64,000 bases of DNA, taken from the NCBI GenBank assembly GCA_016721875.1, contig JADKHG010000004.1:62001-126000 (forward strand), read 5' to 3'. The notes under the pieces are model-generated. The model was not told the DNA's origin. It saw nothing but the letters and a program-made list of their open reading frames with translations, and ran no database searches. The position numbers were made by a program, and so were the translations under genes. Positions 34,401-43,630 of this stretch are shown here, one piece after another. Origin of the DNA: Sphingomonadales bacterium. GTDB lineage: Bacteria; Pseudomonadota; Alphaproteobacteria; Sphingomonadales; Sphingomonadaceae. Numbering within the stretch: the first letter of the stretch is position 1; every line of letters begins with the position of its first letter.

Positions 34401-35743
34401 GTCACCGTTTCCTTTTCTGCTATTCGGGTCTGCGTTGCCCGAAATTGCGGTTCGAATGTCCGGGCATTTTTCAATTCGGGAAAAAGCCACGCCCAGATGC
34501 CTGTCACCATTATGGCTCCTGCGCCGCCAAATACAACCGCGCCGACGGGGCCGAGCAGAGCAGCAGCAAAGCCGGATTGCAGCTCACCCAATTCGTTCGA
34601 TGCCGAGATAGCAAGTCCGGAAACCGAGCTGACCCGCCCGCGCATTGCATCGGGCGTATTGAGCTGAACCAATGAGCCGCGGACATAGACTGACAGCATA
34701 TCGGCAGCACCCAACAGCGACAGCATCGACAGCGCAATCAGCATCGATGCGGTAATGCCGAGCAAGGCGATATCGGCATTGTCGAACAGTGCATCTCCGG
34801 TCAGGTGGCTGGTGCCAAAGCCTATGGTTGCCAACCCGAAAACAACAACCGCCAAAAGCATCTTTACCCCGACATTATGCTTCAACGGACGGAAGGCGAG
34901 CCAGATGGCGACTAGTGCTGCACCAACCGCTGGCGCTGCGCGTAACTGACCCAGTCCCTCGGGCCCGACATGCAAGATGTCGCGGGCATAGACTGGCAAC
35001 AGTGCCGTCGCTCCGCCCAGCAGAACAGCGAACAGATCAAGCGTGATTGCGCCGAGCAGGAAGCGTTCGGAAAAGGTATATTTGACGCCTTCGACCATAA
35101 GCCTCAGCGGATGGCGGCGATCCCCCTGATGCGGTGGAACTACCGGGCGGATTGTCGCAATGGAAATGCAGGCCAATACAAGCAGGCAGACCGACACCCA
35201 ATAAGTTGCCGATGCGCTTTGCGCGTAGATCAGGCCGCCCGCAGCGGGGCCAACCACTGATCCTGCCTGCCACGCTATCGAGCTTAAGGCGATGGCGCGC
35301 GGCAGCGATCCAGCGGGTACGATATTGGGGGCAATCGCCGACATCGCCGGGCCGACGAAAACCCGCGCGACACCGTGCAGTGCAGCAAGCAGAAACAGAA
35401 TTGGGAGGTTGAGGCCGTCGGCCATCGTCAGCAACGCCAAAACGCCGGCAGTCGATGCGTCGATCAGATTGGCACAAATTGCGACTTTGCGCCGTTCAAA
35501 CCGGTCTGCGGCCCATCCGGCAACGGGCGTCAGCAACGCAAGCGGGATGAATTGGCACAGGCCCAGCAAGCCCAATTGGAACGCGGCTTCCTTTGGTGAC
35601 ATGCCATAATCGGTGCGGGCAATGTCATAGGCTTGCCAGCCGATGATCACGACCATTCCCATTGTCGCCACCACCGCCATGAAACGCGCCAGCCAATAGA
35701 GGCGGAAATCGGGTATGGTAAAGGGATGTGGTGCGTCGGACAT
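34397..35743 (-). CDS. MFS transporter (EntS-like, MFS_3 type)
   Basis: The 448-residue protein has about twelve membrane segments, the start DFRLYWLARFMAVVATMGMV and a loop PVAGWAADRFERRKV that fits the MFS signature between segments 2 and 3. It resembles exporters of the enterobactin exporter group, but the substrate is not known. Its stop overlaps the cysK start by four bases, so export of a sulfur-linked metabolite is conceivable but unproven. Confidence 0.85.
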   Translation of the reverse strand: MSDAPHPFTIPDFRLYWLARFMAVVATMGMVVIIGWQAYDIARTDYGMSPKEAAFQLGLLGLCQFIPLALLTPVAGWAADRFERRKVAICANLIDASTAGVLALLTMADGLNLPILFLLAALHGVARVFVGPAMSAIAPNIVPAGSLPRAIALSSIAWQAGSVVGPAAGGLIYAQSASATYWVSVCLLVLACISIATIRPVVPPHQGDRRHPLRLMVEGVKYTFSERFLLGAITLDLFAVLLGGATALLPVYARDILHVGPEGLGQLRAAPAVGAALVAIWLAFRPLKHNVGVKMLLAVVVFGLATIGFGTSHLTGDALFDNADIALLGITASMLIALSMLSLLGAADMLSVYVRGSLVQLNTPDAMRGRVSSVSGLAISASNELGELQSGFAAALLGPVGAVVFGGAGAIMVTGIWAWLFPELKNARTFEPQFRATQTRIAEKETVT

Positions 35744-35926
35744 CAGACATTGCGCCTAACCTGCTGAAACCCATGTGGCAACGCATCCGATCCTATGATC
35801 GCAAAAAGCTGTTCTATGTCGTTCGCCCGTGCCGCTTGTCGAAAAGCCTATGGCGTGGGAGCGCAAAGCCTGCCAATTTGCAAGCATGAGCAAAGGCGAC
35901 CTATTCGCCTGATGAGGGAGTGAGCA

Positions 35927-37669
35927 ATGAAATTCGGAAAATGGATGCTTGCAGCATCGCTTTGTGCGGTCGCGCTGACTGCGGGATGCAAAAAAGTCGA
36001 CGGTGAACTACCGGTGGTAACTGCCAATGATGGCAGCGAATGGGGTGGCTTCATGGAAAAATTCCTTGATGGCTATTTCAAAGTAAACCCGACCTTTGCC
36101 GTCTATCAGGGAAAGCATGAATATGACGGCCAATTGCCAGACTGGTCGCCCGAAGGAATCAAAGCCGGGATCGACTATCGCAAAAAGGCAATTGCCGATG
36201 CGAAGGCGATTGATGCTAGCAAATTGAGCGACGCGCAGAAATTCGAGCGTGATTATCTGGTGCATGTGATGGAAGGCGAATTGTTCTTCCTTGAAGACAC
36301 CGACAATCTGCAAAAGAACCCGGCAGCCTATGTCGGAGCGCTCGACCCCAATGTCTTTATCGCAAGGCCCTATGCCGACGCTACCACGCGGATGAAGGCG
36401 TTTATCAAATATGCCAACAATGTCCCCAAGGCAGCCGAGCAGATCAAGGCGAACCTGAAGCTGCCTTTGCCCGCGACCTTCGTCAAATTTGGCACGGCCG
36501 GTTTTGGCGGTTTTGCTGACTATTATACCGGCGACGCCAAGAAAGCCTTTGCCGAGGTAAAGGACGCCGCGCTGCAAAAGCAGTTTGACGAAGCCGCGAA
36601 CAAGGCAGCTGCGGCGATGAAGGATCTGGCGGGCTATGTCGGATCGAAACCCGGCACCGATGGCGGCTTTGCGCTGGGTGCGGACAAATTTGCCAAGATG
36701 GTGCTTAAGACCGAAGGCGTAAATGTCTCGCTCGACGAACTCGAGGCGATCGGTCGTGCGGACCTGAAAGCCAATCAGGATGCGCTTGCCAAGGCGTGCG
36801 GCGTTTATGCGCCGGGCGCGTCGATGCAGGATTGCATGACCAAAATGGGCATGAACAAGGCAGCCGACGGACCGGTGGCCGAGGCACGCCGCCAATTGCC
36901 GCCGCTGAAACAGTTCCTGATCGACAAGGATATCGTCTCGATCCCCGGCACCGAAGAGGCCAAGGTTGAGGAATCGCCACCCTATAACCGGCAGAACAGC
37001 GCCTATATCGACATCCCCGGGCCCTATGAAAAAGGCCTGCCGTCGGTCTATTATATCTCACCGCCCGACCCGACATGGGACAAGGCGACACAGGATGGCT
37101 TTGTTCCCGGCAAATATGACTTGCTCGGCACATCGGTGCACGAAGTCTGGCCAGGCCACTTCCTCAATTTCCTCCACGCCAACCGCGCCAAGTCGATCTT
37201 TGGCAAGCTGTTCGTCGGCTATGCCTTTGCCGAGGGCTGGGCGCATTATACCGAGGAAATGATGATGGACGCGGGGCTGGGCGATACCACCGGATCACCC
37301 GCCGAAGCTGCCGAAATGAAGATCGGCCAGCTGTCAAACGCGTTGTTGCGGAACTGCCGTTACCTGTCTGCCATTGGCCTGCATGCGCGCGGAATGACCG
37401 TCGCGCAGTCGGAAGAGTTGTTCAAAACCGAATGCTATCAGGACGCTGGCAACAGCAAGCAACAGGCAGCGCGTGGCACTTATGATCCGGGCTATCTCAA
37501 TTACACCATGGGCAAGCTGATGATCCGCAAACTGCGTGACGATTGGACCAAAGGCGACCGCAAGAAATGGAAGGCGTTCCACGACGAATTTCTCTCTTAT
37601 GGCGGCCCGCCGATCCCGATGGTGCGCGCGGCGATGCTGAAGGAGAAGGAAGCGAAAGCCGTCTTCTGA
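35927..37669 (+). CDS. DUF885-family lipoprotein (putative metallopeptidase)
   Basis: The 580-residue product has a lipobox LCAVALTAGC and belongs to the DUF885 group, thought to be zinc peptidases. The zinc-like motif GTSVHEVWPGHFLNF and the following EGWAHYTEEMMMD are clear near residues 405-450. The protein is probably anchored in the periplasm. The last base overlaps the ATG of the next gene. GGGAGTG precedes the start. Confidence 0.88.
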   Translation: MKFGKWMLAASLCAVALTAGCKKVDGELPVVTANDGSEWGGFMEKFLDGYFKVNPTFAVYQGKHEYDGQLPDWSPEGIKAGIDYRKKAIADAKAIDASKLSDAQKFERDYLVHVMEGELFFLEDTDNLQKNPAAYVGALDPNVFIARPYADATTRMKAFIKYANNVPKAAEQIKANLKLPLPATFVKFGTAGFGGFADYYTGDAKKAFAEVKDAALQKQFDEAANKAAAAMKDLAGYVGSKPGTDGGFALGADKFAKMVLKTEGVNVSLDELEAIGRADLKANQDALAKACGVYAPGASMQDCMTKMGMNKAADGPVAEARRQLPPLKQFLIDKDIVSIPGTEEAKVEESPPYNRQNSAYIDIPGPYEKGLPSVYYISPPDPTWDKATQDGFVPGKYDLLGTSVHEVWPGHFLNFLHANRAKSIFGKLFVGYAFAEGWAHYTEEMMMDAGLGDTTGSPAEAAEMKIGQLSNALLRNCRYLSAIGLHARGMTVAQSEELFKTECYQDAGNSKQQAARGTYDPGYLNYTMGKLMIRKLRDDWTKGDRKKWKAFHDEFLSYGGPPIPMVRAAMLKEKEAKAVF

Positions 37670-38052
37670 TGCAGGTTGGTCTGAAATATGTCGTCATGCT
37701 GTTCGGTGCTGTCTGCATCGCGATCGGCATGACGCATATTCTGATTGGCCCTTCCTCGATTCCCGGTTCGGTGCCGGTCAATGCCACGATGGACAGCGAG
37801 GACCGATTTTACGCCACGCTGTTCGTCGGCTTTGGTGCGGCGCTGATTTGGTGCGCGCGGGATTTGGGCGAGCGGGGCAGGCTATTTCTCTGGTTGATGG
37901 TGCTGTTCTTTTGCACCGGTCTGGCTCGGTTGGTTTCGATTGCCCAGGTTGGCTTGCCGCATCCGCTGTTCCAGTTCCTCGGCGCAGTGGAGCTCTTTCT
38001 GCCGCTGATCCTCTGGTTCTGGCACCACAAGGCTTATGCTCCTCCCCGCTGA
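37669..38052 (+). CDS. DUF4345-like small membrane protein
   Basis: The 127-residue protein has four hydrophobic segments and the pattern ATMDSEDRFYATLFVGFGAA, which fits the DUF4345 group of integral membrane proteins of unknown function. It starts on the last base of the DUF885 stop codon, so it is probably translated from the same mRNA. The frame remains open upstream over the DUF885 gene, but that part lacks similarity to a membrane protein. Confidence 0.75.
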   Translation: MQVGLKYVVMLFGAVCIAIGMTHILIGPSSIPGSVPVNATMDSEDRFYATLFVGFGAALIWCARDLGERGRLFLWLMVLFFCTGLARLVSIAQVGLPHPLFQFLGAVELFLPLILWFWHHKAYAPPR

Positions 38053-38070
38053 TGGGGAGGAGCAACATGC

Positions 38071-39009
38071 TCACTTCGCCGACTCATCCGCCAAAGGCGT
38101 ATTGCGCCCCCACCAGCGGCGCAGGCCAGCGCCGAGCGGGCTTTTGACGAACAGTACGACTGCGCCAATCGGCAGCAACCAGGGCAGCACCACCCCCGCA
38201 AGCATCAGCAACAGGCCCAGCATAGAGGTCATGCTGTCGGTAGAGGCCGACAAGGCATCGCCGAACGCGCCCGAACCGCCAATCCCCATATTGCCGCTAT
38301 AGTTGAACTGCACCGGAGTGGTCGCGATCCGCTTTTCACCGTTGCGGCGAGTCTCTTTTTCGCCGCCCATCATGTCGCGTAATTCCTCCGCGCGACGGCG
38401 CAGCTCGACACGCTCGTCATTGGCGAGACCCTTGCCCGCGAGCCGCTCCTCTATGCGCTTGACCTCTGCCTCCATGCCCGCACTGCGCACTTGAGAAGAG
38501 GCGATTTCCGCGCCGACATTTTCGCCCGAGACATTGCTGGTGGTGAGCACACCCTCGGCCTTTTCAACCGATGCAATCGCATCGCGGCCAAATTTGCGAG
38601 CGATGGCGGGGTCGAGCAGGAATTCCATCCGCCCCTCGGGATAACCATTTTCGCTTTGAGAAAAGTTCAGCCCGGTAATCTGGCAGCGCGACAGCCCCAG
38701 CGTTTCGCACGCGGCGGCATGTTCGTCCTGCACGCCTTCAATCTTGTCGCCGGGGACGCGGAAGTCATAGCTATACTGGAAGGCAACCCCTGGCGCGACG
38801 CTGGGGGAGACGGCGGCGGGCTGGCTAAACACCGCGCCACCCGATGCGGCGATCTCGGCCTCGGCAGCGGCGTCTTTGGCCTCGGCGATATCGGCGAACC
38901 CTTCGGCAGCGGCTTCGGTGGCGATGGGTTCGTTTCCGGCTTCCTCCGCATTCTGGCAACCGGCAAGCGCGGCGAGCAAGGGCAGGGCAATGATCAGTGA
39001 CTTACGCAT
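38071..39009 (-). CDS. DUF4349-family lipoprotein
   Basis: The 312-residue product has a lipobox LPLLAALAGC, an Ala/Glu-rich linker, a DUF4349 domain with GVLTTSNVSGENVGAEIASS, a coiled-coil stretch (EAEVKRIEERLAGKGLAND), and a membrane segment near the C-terminus (LLLMLAGVVLPWLLPIGAVV). Members look like envelope proteins of unknown role. The ATG 39009 is chosen because it starts the signal peptide. Confidence 0.85.
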   Translation of the reverse strand: MRKSLIIALPLLAALAGCQNAEEAGNEPIATEAAAEGFADIAEAKDAAAEAEIAASGGAVFSQPAAVSPSVAPGVAFQYSYDFRVPGDKIEGVQDEHAAACETLGLSRCQITGLNFSQSENGYPEGRMEFLLDPAIARKFGRDAIASVEKAEGVLTTSNVSGENVGAEIASSQVRSAGMEAEVKRIEERLAGKGLANDERVELRRRAEELRDMMGGEKETRRNGEKRIATTPVQFNYSGNMGIGGSGAFGDALSASTDSMTSMLGLLLMLAGVVLPWLLPIGAVVLFVKSPLGAGLRRWWGRNTPLADESAK

Positions 39010-39362
39010 AAACCTCTCCTGTTGTGGCGCGGCCTGCCGGGACGGGAAGGGGGGCAGGCCGCGATGTGATGAGGTATCATTGCGCGATTTCCCGCAACGC
39101 GAATTTGCGGGGACCAGCGCATCGGAGCGGTTATGTTCAGTGCTTATGTAAACGCTGCATTGCGGGAAGTGATGGAATTGGTTCGCAAATAGGGTGCGCG
39201 GGGGAGAGGTGATTATTTTACAATTGCGCACGCTATTGCTGCACTGCGGCGTTAACATAACTATTTTGGTAGAGAATGCGACTCGCCGCGAAAGCACGGC
39301 CAAAACCGCCCTTAAGGTAACAAAGGTAAGGACAGGCAACAGCGAAAATCGGACGAAGCGAG
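39010..39362. other. Intergenic stretch with a 10-bp inverted repeat
   Basis: I see no gene in these 353 bases. GCGGCCTGCC (39029-39038) and GGCAGGCCGC (39053-39062) form a perfect stem just upstream of the DUF4349 start, in the 5' leader of that gene. The rest is lower in GC and presumably holds promoters for DUF4349; no convincing pair of boxes was found. Confidence 0.45.
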
Positions 39363-39827
39363 TCACGGAGTCGAGCCTTTCTGCGCGGCCCGCTCCGCCT
39401 TGTTCCGGTCGCGCAACACCAGCTGAACCGCGCGATAGACCAGCACATTGTTATAGACGATCCGTTCGCCCACCTGCACCCCGCGATAGAAAATCGGGCG
39501 CACCTCACCTTTGGGCGCATGGGTGATCGCCAGCGCACACGCCTTGTCCCGCCCCATTTCAACCGCCCGATTCCATGCCTCGGCAAAGCTGGGGGATTCA
39601 TCCGTATCGTCGGCGCACGTGCCTTGCTCGGCCAGTGAGCGGTCATACAGCGCATAGGCCGATTTCGGCGACATCCCCACCGCCCGCGTCGCCGCCGTCA
39701 CCATGCCGAGTTCGCCCAGATAATGCAGAAACATATCCTGCTTTGCGACCGTCCAACCATCATGGCGTCGGCGCTTCATCACTACGGGGCGGAACAGCGT
39801 GCGGGGCGGGAAAGGTGAGTCGTCCAT
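39363..39827 (-). CDS. Unknown protein with helix-turn-helix-like N-terminal half
   Basis: The 154-residue product has RHDGWTVAKQDMFLHYLGEL and GMVTAATRAVGMSPKSAYALY, a spacing like DNA-binding helix-turn-helix regions of small terminase-type or transposon-related proteins, then the block SFAEAWNRAVEMGRDKA. I do not know a function. ATG 39827 is favoured over a TTG at 39845. No other phage gene is near, so it is more likely a resident gene of the group than a prophage piece. Confidence 0.6.
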   Translation of the reverse strand: MDDSPFPPRTLFRPVVMKRRRHDGWTVAKQDMFLHYLGELGMVTAATRAVGMSPKSAYALYDRSLAEQGTCADDTDESPSFAEAWNRAVEMGRDKACALAITHAPKGEVRPIFYRGVQVGERIVYNNVLVYRAVQLVLRDRNKAERAAQKGSTP

Positions 39828-39894
39828 CGACCAGTTTATGGGCAAATGGCGGGCGTGTAGGAAAGTTGTTTTTTTGGGGGGCTTGGGTGGAAAA

Positions 39895-40057
39895 CTCTCT
39901 CCCCTTCAGGGGAGAGATACAAGCCTCGGTGCCAAAGGCGCTTAGGCGCAGTTGAGAGGGGGAAGGATGGCGCCAACTTTGAGGTCCAACCCCTCTCCGC
40001 TGCGACTAGGCAGACAAGCCGCCAAGTCTCGCACCTCTCCCCTAAAGGGAAGAGGGG
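39895..40057. repeat. Long imperfect palindrome, about 160 bases
   Basis: The left arm has CTCTCCCCTTCAGGGGAGAG (39897-39916) and GCGCAGTTGAGAGGGG (39946-39961). The right arm has CCCCTCTCCGCTGCG (39990-40004) and CCTCTCCCCTAAAGGGAAGA (40034-40053). The arms are imperfect reverse complements over about 65 bases. It resembles the MITE-like intergenic palindromes of proteobacterial genomes. Confidence 0.65.
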
Positions 40058-40101
40058 GGATTTCGCACGAAGACACGAAGACTCAAAAAGGACACCCAAA
40101 C

Positions 40102-40189
40102 CCGTTCGCCCTGAGCTTGTCGAAGGGTTGTCTTGTTATGGGAGGCAGCAAGAAAAAGAACAGGGCTTCGACAAGCTCAGCCCGAACGG
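40102..40189. repeat. Inverted pair of REP-like units
   Basis: A unit with CCCTGAGCTTGTCGAAGGG (40109-40127) is followed 35 bases later by its reverse form GGGCTTCGACAAGCTCAG (40163-40180). Units of this type are very common between genes in Proteobacteria, often as inverted pairs. Confidence 0.75.
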
Positions 40190-40226
40190 TATCGGGTGGA
40201 TTCTTTGTGGCTTCGAGAGAGTCAAA

Positions 40227-40330
40227 TAAACCCACCCCACCCCGCCAGCGCAGGCTGGCGCCTATCTCGCCCGCCGGTTTGAGCGGAAGACGTGACAGCT
40301 CTCAGCCGTCGCTGAGGCGACAGTGGGTTT
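40227..40330. repeat. Third intergenic repeat, bounded by AAACCCAC/GTGGGTTT
   Basis: The ends AAACCCAC (40227-40234) and GTGGGTTT (40323-40330) are inverted copies. Inside is a small stem GCCAGC/GCTGGC. It directly follows the REP pair and ends just before the stop codon of the unknown gene at 40349. Confidence 0.5.
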
Positions 40331-40348
40331 TTGGGCTTTGGTTGCGTG

Positions 40349-41224
40349 CTATCGGTGATTGTTCCGCATAGCTTCTAGAATTGGAGTGTCTGGTGCGATC
40401 GCCTCTGCGACCTTCAAGCCATCTCTAAGTCCGCACCAGTTTGCAATCCGAGCTGTTTCAATGTCCACTGCCGATATTGGAATGAAATTCGCTTTTAGCT
40501 TCAGCTTTGCGTGCTCCCAAGAAATCGGATCCTCTGACAGAAGCCACGTCGGAACTTCCCCTTCAAAAACTGCATCGTCGACAAAGAATCTTGGTCCTCC
40601 AAGACCGGCCTTGCTGCCGCTGGAATCTGCGAGATAAGCTTTGGTGAATGCGAAATTAGCCTGTAATTGTGGCAGGACATCAAAATAGCGTTGTATGCTT
40701 CCTGCCTCTTTCACTGCTTGTTCTGCGCTTATTAGCCCATTCTCCAATCGAGATAAGATCGAGTTTAGATGCCCGGAAGTATAGTCAATCGCACGTCGGC
40801 TCCCTTTTGACCGAAACCCAACTGCCATCACCATTCGGGCACCGGGGAAGCCGTTTGCTTTTTCCAAGGCATTGATGGCCGTAAACATTGCGAAGGAACG
40901 TGTGAGAAAATCACATGTAACATCCGGCCCACGCATTGATAGGTCTCTGTAGGCAGCAGCACCATCATTCAGTACAAGCGTTCGAAAAGTCCGAGCGCTG
41001 TGTTCAGCAACTATCCGATGAAACGCACGAAGGCGGGAAATTGGAACTCTCGAACGGCGGTCGGCAGGATTGAATTCGGCATTTGCAATCATTCCGCCGT
41101 AACCAAGCAAGTCAATCCAACTTACGATTGCAACTTTGAAAGGCACGCTGTCCGTCTTGCCTTTGGCCAAGGGTGGCTGATTGGTTCGCCTTTTGGTTTG
41201 CCCTCCTGTCGCCATCCCTCTCAC
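40349..41224 (-). CDS. Unknown protein coupled to the helicase gene
   Basis: The family is not recognised with confidence. The core begins KVAIVSWIDLLGYGGMI, then FRTLVLNDGAAAYRDL and ARMVMAVGFRSKG, and later AFTKAYLADSSGSKAGLGGP. The order of a hydrophobic strand ending in Asp, a second Asp on a strand and a glycine-rich end faintly recalls class III nucleotide-cyclase-like folds, but this is speculation. GTG 41224 overlaps the helicase stop (GTGA); ATG 41215 is an alternative, giving 288 rather than 291 residues. By eye its base composition is lower in GC than the helicase, hinting at acquisition. Confidence 0.6.
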   Translation of the reverse strand: MRGMATGGQTKRRTNQPPLAKGKTDSVPFKVAIVSWIDLLGYGGMIANAEFNPADRRSRVPISRLRAFHRIVAEHSARTFRTLVLNDGAAAYRDLSMRGPDVTCDFLTRSFAMFTAINALEKANGFPGARMVMAVGFRSKGSRRAIDYTSGHLNSILSRLENGLISAEQAVKEAGSIQRYFDVLPQLQANFAFTKAYLADSSGSKAGLGGPRFFVDDAVFEGEVPTWLLSEDPISWEHAKLKLKANFIPISAVDIETARIANWCGLRDGLKVAEAIAPDTPILEAMRNNHR

Positions 41225-43570
41225 CCAACCGTAACAAAACTATCCATCACCCGCTTCCGCCCGGCCTGTTCAAACTCAATCTCCAACTTATTGCCCTCGA
41301 TATCCTCAATCACCCCATAACCAAATTTCTCATGAAACACGCGCATGCCGATGGCGAGGTCGCTTCTCCCCTGCGCTCCCAATCCCACTGCGGGCTTGCT
41401 TGCCTCCTGCACGCGTGAGGGCACTGCATTGAAGCCGCCGCTGGTCGCCGCGCGTTGCCAGCCGGGGCCGCGTTGGCCGGCCCGTGTGGCGTTGGCCGCC
41501 GCCAGATGGGCGAAGGGGTCGGCGCGTTCGCTCCAGTTGGCGCGCCACAGCGATGCGCCGCCGGTCATTGTCTGCTCATTCTCGATATGCTCATCGGGCA
41601 GTTCGTCGATGAAGCGGCTGGGGATGCTGCTGGTCCATTGGCCGTAAATCCGCCGGTTGGCGGCGTGGGTGATGGTGCATTTCTCGCGCGCGCGGGTGAT
41701 CGCGACATAGGCGAGACGGCGTTCTTCCTCGACGCTGGCAAGGCCGCCTTCGTCCATTGCGCGCTGGCTGGGGAAGACGCCGTCCTCCCACCCCGCGCAG
41801 AACACGTGCTGGAATTCCAGCCCCTTGGCGGCGTGGATGGTCATGATCGTCACGGCCTCGTCATGCACGCCTGCGTCATTGTCCATCACCAGGCTGACAT
41901 GCTCCAGGAAATCGCCCAGCGTTTCATATTCCTCCATCGCGCGGACAAGTTCTTTGAGATTTTCCAGCCGTCCTGATGCCTCGACACTGCGTTCGGCCTG
42001 CAACGCGGCGGTATAGCCGCTGTCCTCCAGCACCAGCTCGGCGAGCGCGCTGGGGGGCAGGGTGGTCGCGCTGTCGCGCCAGCGGGCGATGTCGATCACC
42101 AGATCGGACAGCGATTTGCGCGCCTTTCCGGCCAGTTCATCGGTGCCGGTGATGCGCGCGGCGGCGACGCTTAAAGGTGCGCGTTCGGCGCGGGCGAGGC
42201 GGTGGATTTTCTCAACCGCCTTGTCGCCAATGCCACGTTTGGGCGTGTTGACGATGCGTTCGAAGGCGAGGTCGTCGGCGGGCTGGTTGACGACGCGTAA
42301 GTAAGCGATGGCATCGCGGATTTCGGCGCGTTCGTAGAAGCGGAAGCCGCCGATAATCTTGTAGTTGAGGCCGATCTGGATGAAGCGGTCTTCAAATTCG
42401 CGGGTCTGGAACTGCGCGCGGACGAGGATGGCGATGGTGTTGAGGCTGACCTGCTTGTACTGCAGCGCCTCTATCTCCTCACCAATCCGCCGCGCTTCCT
42501 CCGGCCCGTCCCACACGCCCAGCACACGGACCTTTTCGCCGCTATCCACATCTGTCCACAGAGTTTTCCCCAGCCGGCCGCTGTTCGCTGCAATCAGGCC
42601 GGATGCGGCCGCAAGGATGTGCGGGGTGGAGCGGTAATTCTGTTCGAGCCGGATGATCTTTGCGCCGGGAAAATCCTTTTCGAACCGCAGGATGTTGCCG
42701 ACCTCGGCCCCGCGCCAGCCATAGATCGACTGGTCGTCATCGCCGACACAAGCGATATTCTTGCGCTTTTGCGCGAGCAGCCGCAGCCACAGATATTGGA
42801 CGGCGTTGGTATCCTGATATTCGTCCACCAATATATATTTGAACTTCGCCTGATATTCCTCAAGCACGTCGCGGTTGTTCTTCAGCAGCGTCAGATTGTG
42901 CAGCAACAGGTCGCCAAAATCGCAGGCGTTCAGTTCGCGCAGCCGGGCCTGATAGACGGTGTACATCGCCTGACCCTTGCCATCGGCGTAAAGCGCGCTT
43001 TCGCCCGCGTCGATCATTTCCGGGGTCAGCCCCTTATTCTTCCATTTGTCGATCAGCCCGGCGAGCGCCTTCACCGGCCAGCGTTTGTCATCAATTCCGG
43101 CGGCCTGCACCAATTGCTTGAGCAGGCGCATCTGGTCATCGGTGTCGAGGATGGTGAAATTGCTTTTAAGGCCCAGCAGCTCGGCATGGCGGCGCAGCAT
43201 CTTTGCGCCAATCAGGTGGAAAGTGCCGAGCCAGGGCATGCCCTCCCACCGCATCGCCGATCATCCGCCCCATCCGCTCCTTCATCTCGCGCGCAGCCTT
43301 GTTGGTAAAGGTGACGGCGAGGATCTCGGAGGGCCAGGCCAGCCGCTCGGCAATGATATGCGCGAGGCGCGCGGTGAGTGCAGCGGTCTTGCCCGTGCCA
43401 GCGCCTGCCAGCACCAGTACTGGCCCCTCGGTGGTCAGCACAGCTTCACGCTGCGGCGGGTTCAGGCCGTCGAGGCAGGGATATTGCGGGGCGATGCCGG
43501 AATTTGGGGTGTTTTGACTGACGTGCGAACGATTAGGGAACGAAGGCGCGCGGGGCAAGCGCAATGCCAT
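41221..43570 (-). pseudogene. pcrA: UvrD/PcrA-type ATP-dependent DNA helicase, frame broken once
   Basis: This SF1 helicase acts in repair and replication. The N-terminal part (from 43570) has GLNPPQREAVLTTEGP, the Walker A GAGTGKTAALTARLA and TFTNKAAREMKERM. Near 43245-43247 the frame changes, and the rest continues with GTFHLIGAKMLRRHAELLG, VDEYQDTNAVQYLWL, DDDQSIYGWRGAE and VAITRAREK. Removing one C from the CCC run at 43245-43247 joins both into one normal helicase (GDAVEGMPWLGTFH). A consensus error is likely. The exact start is unsure. Confidence 0.87.
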
Positions 43571-43630
43571 TGACGCGACAAACTGCGTTGCGCATATCGG
43601 AACGACAAATCACTGGGGGTTGCTAAATCG

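Noticed and set aside
39363..39827. Prophage terminase small subunit
   Set aside because: Only a loose helix-turn-helix-like resemblance; no large terminase, portal or other phage gene is nearby.
39897..39916. Hairpin taken as a simple terminator
   Set aside because: It has no T run and is one end of a much longer palindrome, so it fits a repeat element better.
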